A program made the position numbers and the translations under genes. The notes beneath the pieces were generated by a model, which was not told the DNA's origin, ran no database searches, and saw only the letters and a program-made list of their open reading frames with translations. From assembly GCA_044359055.1 (NCBI GenBank), contig JBIKMV010000029.1, forward strand, positions 1 to 20,560: a DNA stretch of 20,560 bases, in the 5' to 3' direction. Source of the DNA: CAMDMI01 sp044359055. GTDB taxonomy: Bacteria > Bacteroidota > Bacteroidia > Cytophagales > Flexibacteraceae. Of the stretch, positions 12,999 to 20,317 are shown piece by piece (position 1 is the stretch's first letter; every line of letters starts with the position of its first letter).

Positions 12999-15407
12999 AT
13001 GGAAAGTCAATCAATCCCCAAAAGGAGAATCAGGAGTGTTGCTGTTTTGGGTTCCGGCGTAATGGGAAGCCGGATAGCATGCCATTTTGCCAATATAGGA
13101 ACCAGAGTTTTGCTGCTCGATATTATCCCGCCCCAGCTCACTGAGCCCGAAATCCTTGCCGGACTAACTTCAGAATCACCTGTTTTCAGAAACAGAATCG
13201 TAAATGATTCATTAAAAGGAACCCTGGCGGCAAGTCCCGCAGCGCTGTATCACCCCTCTTTTGCTTCCCGGATAAAAACAGGCAATTTCGAAGACAATCT
13301 TTCCGAAATTGAGAACTGCGACTGGATTCTGGAGGCCGTTGTAGAAAACCTTCAGATCAAGCAAAGTTTGTATGAAAAAGTAGAAACATGCCGCAAGCCT
13401 GGAACCATTGTGAGTTCCAATACATCCGGTATACCGCTTTCTATGCTGGCAAAGGGCCGCTCCGACGATTTCAGAAAGCATTTCTGCGGCACCCATTTCT
13501 TTAATCCTCCCCGATATCTTCCTCTTCTGGAGATTATTCCAACCTCCGAAACCAATCAGGAAGTATTGTCTTTTCTGGAGCATTACGGTAAATTTTTTCT
13601 TGGAAAAACCACTGTCATTTGCAAGGATACACCGGCATTTATTGCCAACCGAATCGGGGTTTTTTCAATGCTGGATGTCATCCAAATCCAGGAAAAGCTG
13701 GGCCTTTCGGTTGAGGAAATTGACAAACTCACCGGACCAGTCATAGGCCATCCAAAATCGGCTACTTTCAGAACTGCAGATGTGGTCGGGATTGATACCC
13801 TTGTAAAAGTAGCCGACGGATTGAATATGGCTCTGGGCACCAACCTTCTTATGGTGCCTGACTTTGTCCGCAAGATGCTAGAAAACAAATGGCTGGGTGA
13901 TAAATCAGGGCAGGGATTTTATGCCAAAAAGGTGAATGATAAGGGCGAAAAAGAATTCTGGACCCTTCGTTTTGCAGACCTCAGCTATCAGCCTCCCCAA
14001 AAAGCACGGTTTGCAACGCTTGAGGCAACCAAAACCATAGACCGGCTCGATATTCGATGGAAGGTTTTAATTGAAGGACAGGATAAGGCAGGTGAGTTTT
14101 ACAGGCAAATGCTGGGCGGATTGTATTGGTATTCAGCTGCTTGCGTGCCCGAAATATCCGATCAGTTTTATAAGCTGGATGATGCACTGGAAGCCGGTTT
14201 TGGATGGGAAATGGGACCCTTCAAGACCTGGGATTGTATGGGTTTGGAGGCAGGGCTTGATTTAATCAGGGCAGTCGGTAAGGAAATTCCCGCCTGGATA
14301 TCTGCACTGAAAGAAAAAGGAAAAGGGAGTTTCTATATTTCAGAAAACGGAATCCGGCATTTCTGGGATATCCAAACAGAAAGCTACCAGCCTATGGGTG
14401 GCCTTTCGGGTGCTATAATTCTCGATGATACCCGCAGAAATAAACCTCTTTTCCAAAATGCAGGCAGCACACTGCATCATCTCGGGGATGAAATTCTTTG
14501 CCTGGAGTTTCATACCAAAATGAATACCCTTGGTTCGGAGGTAGTAGACGGTCTCAACAGAGCTTTTGACATGGCAGAGCAGCATTATTTCGGACTGGTA
14601 ATTGGCAATCAAGGGCCCAATTTTTCTGCCGGAGCCAATCTGGGCCTTGTTTTTATGTATGCCATGGAGCAGGAATTTGAAGAAATTGATTTCATGATCC
14701 GGCGGTTTCAGCAAACGGTTATGCGGGTGCGTTACTCATCCGTTCCTGTTGTGCTGGCGCCACATGGGCTTTCCCTCGGCGGGGCCTGCGAACTCACCCT
14801 GCATGCAGATGGTGTGCAGGCAGCAGCCGAAACTTATATGGGCCTGGTAGAAGTGGGAGTAGGAGTTATCCCCGGAGGAGGTGGAACAAAAGAAATGGCA
14901 CTCCGGGTTTCTGACAGGATGCAGGCAGGAGACCCCGAAATCAATACCCTTCAAAATGCATTCATGAACATTGCCACTGCAAAAGTCAGCACATCAGGCT
15001 ATGAAATTTTTGACATGGGATATATGAGAAAGGGGGATAAAATATCGGTTAACAAAACTTTTCAGCTGGCCGATGCCAGGCAATTGGCTCTGAGTCTGGC
15101 CCAGGCAGGTTATACACAACCTATTCAGCGTAAAGATATTAAGGTGCAGGGAAGGTCGGGAATGGCAACTTTTTCAGCCGGCATTTATGCCATGAGGGCA
15201 GCCGGTAGAATCTCCGAACACGACCAGAAAGTGGTTGAAAAGCTGAATTATGTCATCAACGGGGGCGACCTGAGCTATCCACAGTTGGTTTCAGAGCAAT
15301 ACCTTCTCGATCTGGAACGGGAGGCTTTTCTATCTCTTACCGGCGAACGCAAAACACTGGAACGGATTCAGAGCTTACTTTCCGGTGGCAAGGTGATTCG
15401 CAACTGA
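12999..15407 (+). CDS. 3-hydroxyacyl-CoA dehydrogenase/enoyl-CoA hydratase, FadN-like
   Basis: An 802-residue bifunctional beta-oxidation enzyme: the hydratase adds water to 2-enoyl-CoA and the dehydrogenase oxidises the 3-hydroxyacyl-CoA with NAD+. The order is dehydrogenase first, as in Bacillus FadN and unlike E. coli FadB. The NAD-binding loop VLGSGVMGSRIA spans 16-27; the catalytic His-Glu pair is in GTHFFNPP (H166) and LLEIIPT. The dehydrogenase C-terminal domain (about 205-310) and its repeat (about 385-480) follow. The crotonase domain (about 495-720) has the oxyanion region FSAGANLG and both catalytic acids: GGACE (E598) and GLVEVG (E618) before GVIPGGGGT. All key residues are present. 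Thiolase and acyl-CoA dehydrogenase genes, often next door in this phylum, are not in the window. The ATG at 12999 starts just before the Rossmann fold. Confidence 0.94.
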   Translation: MESQSIPKRRIRSVAVLGSGVMGSRIACHFANIGTRVLLLDIIPPQLTEPEILAGLTSESPVFRNRIVNDSLKGTLAASPAALYHPSFASRIKTGNFEDNLSEIENCDWILEAVVENLQIKQSLYEKVETCRKPGTIVSSNTSGIPLSMLAKGRSDDFRKHFCGTHFFNPPRYLPLLEIIPTSETNQEVLSFLEHYGKFFLGKTTVICKDTPAFIANRIGVFSMLDVIQIQEKLGLSVEEIDKLTGPVIGHPKSATFRTADVVGIDTLVKVADGLNMALGTNLLMVPDFVRKMLENKWLGDKSGQGFYAKKVNDKGEKEFWTLRFADLSYQPPQKARFATLEATKTIDRLDIRWKVLIEGQDKAGEFYRQMLGGLYWYSAACVPEISDQFYKLDDALEAGFGWEMGPFKTWDCMGLEAGLDLIRAVGKEIPAWISALKEKGKGSFYISENGIRHFWDIQTESYQPMGGLSGAIILDDTRRNKPLFQNAGSTLHHLGDEILCLEFHTKMNTLGSEVVDGLNRAFDMAEQHYFGLVIGNQGPNFSAGANLGLVFMYAMEQEFEEIDFMIRRFQQTVMRVRYSSVPVVLAPHGLSLGGACELTLHADGVQAAAETYMGLVEVGVGVIPGGGGTKEMALRVSDRMQAGDPEINTLQNAFMNIATAKVSTSGYEIFDMGYMRKGDKISVNKTFQLADARQLALSLAQAGYTQPIQRKDIKVQGRSGMATFSAGIYAMRAAGRISEHDQKVVEKLNYVINGGDLSYPQLVSEQYLLDLEREAFLSLTGERKTLERIQSLLSGGKVIRN

Positions 15408-15427
15408 TTGGGTATTCCGCTCAGATT

Positions 15428-15865
15428 TCAAAAAAATTCTTTCCATCTTTTATGGAATTGAGGCTCAGATGATGGAGTGATTTCATCCCGGTTCCAGAAT
15501 CTGATATCCTTCAGCATTTGATTGTCTGCGGGCAATTCAGGGTCATGGCCGAGTGCGAGATTTCCCCCGGTTTTTCTGACAGAAAAAAACAACTCTACGG
15601 CATGGATGTCATCACCAATGTGTTCATTGAAGAGAATAAATTCCACCGGTTCCACTTCCAGGCCGGTTTCTTCCCTGAATTCCCTGATCAGGGTGTCGGC
15701 ATAAGATTCTCCGAACTGGACTCCGCCGCCTGGTGGGTTCCAAAGGAAGCCTGCCGGACCGAGCCCTTGGTGCTTTACCATCAGGAGCCTGTCTCCCTCT
15801 TTCAGAATCCCACAAATCCTTAATCTCACCCGTCCTCCAAATCTTTCTTTCCAGTCCTTTTCCAT
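15428..15865 (-). CDS. NUDIX hydrolase
   Basis: A 145-residue NUDIX hydrolase, which cleaves nucleoside diphosphates linked to another moiety. The Nudix box is complete and matches Gx5Ex7REUxEExGU exactly: G47, E53, R61-E62-F63, E65-E66 and G68-L69, within GGVQFGESYADTLIREFREE. The N-terminal RVRLRICGILKEGDRLLMVKH and FLWNPPGGG are typical of the ADP-ribose pyrophosphatase/MutT-like subgroups, but the substrate cannot be read from the sequence. The ATG at 15865 is the only good start. The gene is divergent from pdxH across a 79-base gap and converges with the beta-oxidation gene, whose stop is 20 bases away. Confidence 0.93.
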   Translation of the reverse strand: MEKDWKERFGGRVRLRICGILKEGDRLLMVKHQGLGPAGFLWNPPGGGVQFGESYADTLIREFREETGLEVEPVEFILFNEHIGDDIHAVELFFSVRKTGGNLALGHDPELPADNQMLKDIRFWNRDEITPSSEPQFHKRWKEFF

Positions 15866-15894
15866 TTATTTTGAGGATAATTTTTTCCGGCTTT

Positions 15895-15924
15895 TTGCAG
15901 CGCAAAGATGGGGTATTAGGTTTG
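15895..15924 (+). promoter_or_regulatory. Bacteroidota-type promoter for pdxH
   Basis: TTTTTG (TTG at 15895-15897), a 19-base spacer and TAGGTTTG (15917-15924) match the phylum consensus in both boxes and spacing. Twenty bases separate the box from the pdxH ATG at 15945. Confidence 0.65.
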
Positions 15925-15933
15925 GGGCTTCAA
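15903..15933 (-). promoter_or_regulatory. Probable promoter for the NUDIX gene
   Basis: On the minus strand, TTTTG (TTG at 15933-15931), a 20-base spacer and CATCTTTG (15910-15903) match the consensus with one change in the -7 box. It overlaps the pdxH promoter almost entirely, so the two polymerases would compete for the site. Confidence 0.42.
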
Positions 15934-15944
15934 AATTCAATTCA

Positions 15945-16577
15945 ATGAAATATGCATCGGTAAGAAAGGAATATCAGGAATTTACCCTGATGGAAAATGA
16001 TCTGAAAGAGAGTCCTTTTGACATGTTTGAAGAGTGGTTTTTATTTGCCCTGAAGACCGATCTCGAAAACGCCAATGCCATGGTATTGTCCACGCTGAGT
16101 TCAGAAGGATGGCCTCAGGGCAGGGTGGTTCTGCTCAAGGGCGTAGATTCCGGCTTTGTCTGGTTTTCCAATTACCAATCAGCCAAGGGGCGTGACCTCG
16201 ATTTTTTGCCCAAAGCTTCCCTGACTTTCTGGTGGCCTGCACCCGCCAGGCAGGTTCGGGTTTATGGAAATGTTGAAAAAATTTCCGAAAAGGAGTCTGT
16301 GGATTACTTTCTGAGCAGGCCGCGGGGCTCTCAGGCAGGAGCCCTTGCCTCCCTTCAAAGCTCATTAATTGAATCAAGAGACAAGCTTGAAAGAGATTTT
16401 CAGTCTTTTCTGGAAAGACCGGAATCTGAGCCTTTTATGAAACCGTCTTACTGGGGCGGATATCGCCTGCTGCCTGAATACTTTGAGTTTTGGCAGGGAA
16501 GAGAAAGCCGTTTACATGACCGTCTGTTCTATAAAAAAACAGACAATCACTGGACCACCGGACGACTGTCTCCTTAG
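15945..16577 (+). CDS. pdxH: Pyridoxamine 5'-phosphate oxidase
   Basis: PdxH, the FMN-dependent enzyme that oxidises pyridoxamine or pyridoxine 5'-phosphate to pyridoxal 5'-phosphate with O2, the last step of vitamin B6 cofactor synthesis and salvage. It is 210 residues, normal length, cytoplasmic. FMN and substrate residues are in place: GRVVLLKG (59-66), FSNYQSAKGRDL (74-85), FWWP (95-98), RQVRVYG (102-108), SRPRGSQAGALAS (124-136), QSSLIESRD, and the C-terminal signature YWGGYRLLPEYFEFWQG with RLHDR (189-193). The ATG at 15945 opens with the KYASVRKEY N-terminus typical of the family. It stands alone, with its own promoter, and is followed by a hairpin before the convergent peroxiredoxin gene. 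Confidence 0.96.
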   Translation: MKYASVRKEYQEFTLMENDLKESPFDMFEEWFLFALKTDLENANAMVLSTLSSEGWPQGRVVLLKGVDSGFVWFSNYQSAKGRDLDFLPKASLTFWWPAPARQVRVYGNVEKISEKESVDYFLSRPRGSQAGALASLQSSLIESRDKLERDFQSFLERPESEPFMKPSYWGGYRLLPEYFEFWQGRESRLHDRLFYKKTDNHWTTGRLSP

Positions 16578-16614
16578 GTGCATCCGAAAGGGAATATTTT
16601 GTAAAAATAAGCTG

Positions 16615-16644
16615 ATTATTCAGCAGTAGTTCTGCTGCAATAAT
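16615..16644. terminator. Hairpin between convergent genes, possible bidirectional terminator
   Basis: ATTATTCAGCAG (16615-16626), loop TAGTT, CTGCTG (16632-16637), one bulged C, AATAAT (16639-16644): a 12-pair stem between the pdxH stop (16577) and the peroxiredoxin stop (16658). There is no strict T run on either side, only AT-rich flanks, so termination is plausible but not certain. Confidence 0.5.
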
Positions 16645-16657
16645 TTGAAAATTAATA

Positions 16658-17143
16658 CTATAATGAGGTTTTGACTTTCTCCTGATTATTCTCCTGACTT
16701 AGAATTCTGTTCTTCATCTGCATCAGATGCACTTCAGGTTTGAACAGATTTTCATAGGCTATGGTAATGATGCCTTCCTGATTAATGAAATAGGAAACCC
16801 TTTTGGTAAGCAGACCGAAGGGATAAACGGCATCATAAAGCCTGCAAACCGTTCGCATGGGGTCACTTAAGAGTGTAAAGGGGAGCTGATATTTTTTTGC
16901 AAAACGGGCCTGTGTATCCTCCGGATCATGCGAAATACCCACAAGGCGGATATTTCTCTCAGAAAAGAAAGGGTAATGGTCCCGGAATTCACAAACCTCT
17001 GCGGAGCAACCTGCTGTAAAGGCTTTGGGATAAAAAAACAGAAGAATCTGAGAATCTTTCAGGGCTTCCCTGAGCTGAAAGGTTTCATTTTCCGCAGTCT
17101 GGAGAGTGAAATCAGGGGCATGGCTGTACAATCGGAGCGGCAT
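16658..17143 (-). CDS. Peroxiredoxin, BCP/AhpC-TSA family
   Basis: A 161-residue thiol peroxidase of the BCP (PrxQ) group that reduces hydrogen and organic peroxides using thioredoxin. The active site is in FFYPKAFTAGC with peroxidatic Cys 46 in the PxxxTxxC pattern, and a likely resolving Cys 51 five residues later (C-SAEV-C), as in E. coli BCP; then EFRDHYPFF. VGISHDPEDTQARFAKKYQLPFTLLSDP follows the family pattern. I chose the ATG at 17143 (MPLRLYSHAPDFTLQ), which matches family starts; longer versions to 17278 would run back into the upstream transporter gene. It begins 59 bases after that gene's stop, so the two may share a transcript. Confidence 0.92.
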   Translation of the reverse strand: MPLRLYSHAPDFTLQTAENETFQLREALKDSQILLFFYPKAFTAGCSAEVCEFRDHYPFFSERNIRLVGISHDPEDTQARFAKKYQLPFTLLSDPMRTVCRLYDAVYPFGLLTKRVSYFINQEGIITIAYENLFKPEVHLMQMKNRILSQENNQEKVKTSL

Positions 17144-17202
17144 GAATCCTTTGGGTGTTTGCCTGTAAAACCATGAGGTTTTGAAATAGTTTAAAATCTT
17201 TT

Positions 17203-18045
17203 TCAGACTTGCTTTTTTTTCAGAAGATTTAAAAATATTCCCGCCATTACCATAGCCATTCCAAATATTGACATCCACTCAAAGGTCTCATTAAAAGATA
17301 GATAACCAAGACCCAGAGCAAAAATTATACCAGCATAATTGAGGAAGGTTACATGTTCCAGGCGCTCCAGTTGGATGGCCCTTGTCATGCAAAATTGCCC
17401 ACCCTGAGTACACAATCCCATGATCAGAATAAGTACCCATTCTATTCCTGCTGGTTCAACCCAGTTGAAAATACAATACAAACCGCTGACAGGAATGGCG
17501 AGCATTGGAAAGTACAGTATAATTACCAAGGGGTGTTCGTTGGTGTTGAGTTTCCTTACGGCATTGTAGGCCAGGCCCGAAAACATGGCCGAAGTCAAAC
17601 CCATCAGAAGGTAAAAAAGGGAAACCCGGCCGTCAAATCCTTTCATCACAAATACTCCTGCAAGAGAAAGGAAAAAGAACAACCATTTCCAGGGGCTCAT
17701 TTTTTCTGAAAGCAGAAATGTGGCCATAATAGCTGTAAAAACCGGAGAGGTATATTGAATGGAAACGGCTGAGGCCAGGGGCATTTTCTGAATGGAAGAA
17801 AAGTAAAGCCAAAGTGCCATGATGCCGGAAATACCTCTTATAATCAACCATTTATGATTGCTGCCGAAAAAATGAACTCTTGCCTGATAGATCCCTGCTG
17901 TGCAAATGACAAAGGAAATGACCGATCGAAAAAAAATCAGTTCCAGGGCCGGCAAATGGGAAAGTTGCTTAACACATAAATTCAGGATGGCATAGAATCC
18001 TGTAGAGGCAAGCATGAAGCTTTTTCCCTTGCTCCAGTTCAACAT
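17203..18045 (-). CDS. EamA/DMT-superfamily transporter
   Basis: A 280-residue inner-membrane transporter with two EamA repeats and about ten helices, similar in plan to but clearly different in sequence from the one at 9058. The first repeat begins MLNWSKGKSFMLASTGFYA and contains LPALELIFFRSVISF and ASAVSIQYTSPVFTAIMATF, the latter being the conserved motif closing repeat one; the second runs from VSLFYLLMGLTSAMFSGLAY to LEHVTFLNYAGIIFALGLGY. FNETFEW and GMAMVMAGIFLNLLKKK end it. The ATG at 18045 is preferred to the ATG at 18114 because the extra 23 residues are polar with four Cys-containing stretches and unlike family N-termini; ATG 18015 is another option. Substrate unknown. Confidence 0.87.
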   Translation of the reverse strand: MLNWSKGKSFMLASTGFYAILNLCVKQLSHLPALELIFFRSVISFVICTAGIYQARVHFFGSNHKWLIIRGISGIMALWLYFSSIQKMPLASAVSIQYTSPVFTAIMATFLLSEKMSPWKWLFFFLSLAGVFVMKGFDGRVSLFYLLMGLTSAMFSGLAYNAVRKLNTNEHPLVIILYFPMLAIPVSGLYCIFNWVEPAGIEWVLILIMGLCTQGGQFCMTRAIQLERLEHVTFLNYAGIIFALGLGYLSFNETFEWMSIFGMAMVMAGIFLNLLKKKQV

Positions 18046-18225
18046 GGCGCAAATATGGCAATCTGATCGGGTTATGCAGGCAACCGTTTCCCTTCCAATT
18101 TCCTTTATTGCCATTTCTTTAGCTTCGGTTTCGGCTGGCCGATTTCATTTTTCCTGAACCGATGGGTTGAGAGAAGGCTGAGCGACCCCATCCTATTATA
18201 TGCTTATCATGCCGTTCTTATTTCC

Positions 18226-18233
18226 TAATTTTG
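18226..18233 (+). promoter_or_regulatory. Possible -7 box of the ccm operon
   Basis: TAATTTTG matches TAnnTTTG but touches the ATG at 18234. At the usual distance upstream there is only TTA (18204-18206), not TTG. If real, transcription would start inside the ATG-initiated frame and TTG 18252 would be the start codon. Confidence 0.3.
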
Positions 18234-18923
18234 ATGCTCAAATCGCAGGGCTTGAATACAATTTCTCAGATTTATATTCTGATTTCCAAGGATTTCCGGA
18301 TTGAGTTCCGGCAGAGGGTATTGCTTTCGACCTTGCTTCTTTTCGTGGCATCTGCCTGTTTTTCTCTGTATCAGGTCTTTTTTGCAGCCCGGGCGCGGGT
18401 CAATCCTCTGGTTTGGATTGGCCTTTTCTGGGTTCTGGTTCTTTTCTCATCCTTTCAGGCGGTAAGCAGGACTTTCAACAAAGAAATGGACCGTCTTTTC
18501 TGGTATTATTATTTCAGGGTGAAGCCGGATGTCCTCATCCTCAGTAAGTTGTTGTATCATTTCCTGATTCTGAATTTCATTGCCTGGATGGCGCTGTTTT
18601 TTCTCTCTGTTTTTTTTAAAAATCCGATTCCCGATTTCGGGCTTTTTGCCCTAACAGTAGAACTTGCTTGTCTGGGTCTGGCCTCCGGATTGACCTTGGT
18701 TTCGGCCCTTTCAGCAAAGGCTGGAAAAAATGCAGGCCTTCTTCCTGTGCTTGGATTTCCCCTTATTTTACCTACACTTTTATTGGTTATTAAGCTTTCT
18801 GTCAATGCTTTGGATCAGCTGGGCTGGGACCTTGCCCGCCCTCATATTTTTTCTCTGCTTGCTCTGGATACAATAATGGTGGCCCTAAGCTTTATGCTAT
18901 TTCCTTACCTTTGGCGTCAATAA
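18234..18923 (+). CDS. ccmB: Cytochrome c maturation protein CcmB (heme exporter permease)
   Basis: CcmB, a permease subunit of the CcmABCD ABC complex that loads heme on CcmE and releases holo-CcmE for cytochrome c assembly in the periplasm. The product has 229 residues from ATG 18234 (223 from TTG 18252, which would give NTISQIYILISKDFRIEFRQ, closer to family N-termini). About six transmembrane helices follow: near 28-45, 55-72, 105-125, 133-155, 165-185 and 208-225. Family stretches include KDFRIEFRQRVLLSTLLLF, RTFNKEMDRLFWYYY and PVLGFPLILPTLL. The ATPase ccmA is not upstream in the window. It heads a tight plus-strand run with ccmC, ccmD and ccmE. Confidence 0.9.
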   Translation: MLKSQGLNTISQIYILISKDFRIEFRQRVLLSTLLLFVASACFSLYQVFFAARARVNPLVWIGLFWVLVLFSSFQAVSRTFNKEMDRLFWYYYFRVKPDVLILSKLLYHFLILNFIAWMALFFLSVFFKNPIPDFGLFALTVELACLGLASGLTLVSALSAKAGKNAGLLPVLGFPLILPTLLLVIKLSVNALDQLGWDLARPHIFSLLALDTIMVALSFMLFPYLWRQ

Positions 18924-18967
18924 TTCGAAAAACTTTTGTTTCAGGATTGGGTTTCAAATTTCGAGAT

Positions 18968-19636
18968 ATGAAAATTGCCTGGTGGAAGTGGCTGACCATT
19001 GCCCTGATGTTGTATGTGCTGGTTATGGGATTTCTGGGTCCTGTTCCCCGGCTGAATATTTTGAACGAAACCATCCGCAATCTGTATTTTCATGTACCGA
19101 TGTGGTTTGGGATGATTCTTCTTTTTGCGGTTTCAGTGGGTTATTCCATTCACTATCTGGCTACCAACCGGATTGAATCCGATATACGGGCCCTTGGTTT
19201 TGTTGAAACCGGAGTTCTGTTCGGTTTTCTGGGGTTGGGTACCGGCATGTTATGGGCAAGGTTTACCTGGGGAGAATTCTGGAGCAACGATCCCAAGCAA
19301 AACGCCTCCGCTATTGCCCTCATGATTTACCTAGCTCTCCTATTACTCAGAGGCAGTATTTCAGGAATTAAGGAAAGAGCCAGATTATCAGCGGTGTATA
19401 GCATATTTGCTTTCGCTGTTCTGATTCCCCTGATATTCATTCTGCCCCGCTTCACCGATTCGCTGCATCCCGGAAATGGCGGCAATCCCGGCTTCAATCC
19501 GTATGATCAGTCCGGAAAATTAAGGCCTGTATTTTATCCTGCGGTTTTCGGATGGACCCTACTCGGTGTGTGGATGTCTGACCTTCTGATCCGCTTCAGA
19601 ACTTTAAAATTTAATCAATCAGAAAATGAAAGGTAA
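18968..19636 (+). CDS. ccmC: Cytochrome c maturation protein CcmC (heme-handling)
   Basis: CcmC presents heme to CcmE at the outer face of the inner membrane. It has 222 residues and six helices from ATG 18968 (MKIAWWKWLTIALML); a TTG at 18911 would extend it into ccmB and is less likely. The two axial histidines known in the family are present: H42 in YFHVPMWF and H166 in TDSLHPGNGG. The heme-binding 'WWD' loop lies at 100-112 as WGEFWSNDPKQNA; the third Trp of the standard WGxxWxWD is Asn here, a variant I recall in other Bacteroidota. It starts 44 bases after the ccmB stop and overlaps ccmD by 11 bases. Confidence 0.94.
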   Translation: MKIAWWKWLTIALMLYVLVMGFLGPVPRLNILNETIRNLYFHVPMWFGMILLFAVSVGYSIHYLATNRIESDIRALGFVETGVLFGFLGLGTGMLWARFTWGEFWSNDPKQNASAIALMIYLALLLLRGSISGIKERARLSAVYSIFAFAVLIPLIFILPRFTDSLHPGNGGNPGFNPYDQSGKLRPVFYPAVFGWTLLGVWMSDLLIRFRTLKFNQSENER

Positions 19637-19856
19637 AATATTCTGTTTCTTTCTTCCTCTCCTCATGGTCTTATTCAGTTCGACCGGATTTGCCCAGTCT
19701 GATGGAAGCCCTGAAATGGCAGACCTGCTGCGAAGCAATGGCAAAATCTATGTGGTTCTCCTGACGGTCCTTATGGTATTTGCAGGAATGATTGCCTTTC
19801 TTTTCTCTCTGGAAAAAAGAATTTCTAAACTAGAAAAAAATCTGGAAAAGAAATGA
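19626..19856 (+). CDS. ccmD: CcmD family small membrane protein
   Basis: A 76-residue protein between ccmC and ccmE. In System I, CcmD is a short membrane protein needed to release heme-loaded CcmE from the CcmABC complex. Here a signal-like hydrophobic segment (1-23, ending STGFAQ) is followed by EMADLLRSNGKIYVVLLTVLM, one transmembrane helix (about 42-60) and a charged coiled tail, RISKLEKNLEKK. The SNGKIYVV stretch matches the Bacteroidota CcmD form as I recall it. The start overlaps ccmC by 11 bases and the stop overlaps ccmE by 4, so all three are translationally coupled. Confidence 0.82.
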   Translation: MKGKIFCFFLPLLMVLFSSTGFAQSDGSPEMADLLRSNGKIYVVLLTVLMVFAGMIAFLFSLEKRISKLEKNLEKK

Positions 19857-20287
19857 AAATTAAGCCTTTACATATTGGTGGCCTGCTTGCTATGGCCATT
19901 GGAGTTGCAGTGATAGTTTCAACTTCGGGCGATGCCAGTACTTATGTATGCTTTAAGGAAGCAAAAGAAATGGCCAAAGAAGATGAAAATGAGAAAGTGC
20001 ATGTCGTAGGCTCTTTGCCGAAAAATGCCTCAGGTGAAATTGAAGGGATGGTATACAATCCTCAGGAAGATCCCAATTACTTTAGTTTTTACCTGATGGA
20101 TGAAAAGAAGGAAAAGCAGGAGGTTGTTTATTTCAACCCAAAACCGGCTGATTTTGAAAGGTCTGAAAAGATTGTGGTTGTAGGAGAAATGAAACAGGGC
20201 AGATTTGTTGCCGATAAAATCCTGATGAAGTGCCCTTCCAAGTATCAGGATAATGAATTCAGGCCTGCCGAGTCAGCGGGAACCTGA
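19853..20287 (+). CDS. ccmE: Heme chaperone CcmE, CxxxY variant
   Basis: CcmE carries heme covalently in the periplasm from CcmABCD to the CcmF ligase. It has 144 residues: a short cytoplasmic end, one membrane anchor (about 8-24) and an OB-fold beta barrel (about 30-122) with HVVGSLPKNASGEIEGM, FSFYLMDE and KIVVVGEMKQGRFVADKILMK. The heme-binding motif, HxxxY in E. coli (His130), is CPSKY here, with Cys 127 and Tyr 131. A Cys variant is known from a natural Ccm system in Desulfovibrio that also lacks CcmH and CcmG. The start overlaps ccmD by ATGA. The next gene is on the opposite strand 30 bases away, with no terminator seen between. Confidence 0.93.
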   Translation: MKIKPLHIGGLLAMAIGVAVIVSTSGDASTYVCFKEAKEMAKEDENEKVHVVGSLPKNASGEIEGMVYNPQEDPNYFSFYLMDEKKEKQEVVYFNPKPADFERSEKIVVVGEMKQGRFVADKILMKCPSKYQDNEFRPAESAGT

Positions 20288-20317
20288 TTATAAAAACCAC
20301 TCTGAAGGAAACTTAAT

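Noticed and set aside
17144..17278. Longer N-terminus for the peroxiredoxin
   Set aside because: It would overlap the upstream transporter by 76 bases, and the extra 45 residues are unlike the family, whereas ATG 17143 gives a normal BCP start.
18050..18057. CATATTTG on the minus strand as promoter of the transporter gene at 18045
   Set aside because: It would be only 4 bases from the ATG and the nearest TTG is 23 bases upstream, so start of transcription would fall inside the coding region.
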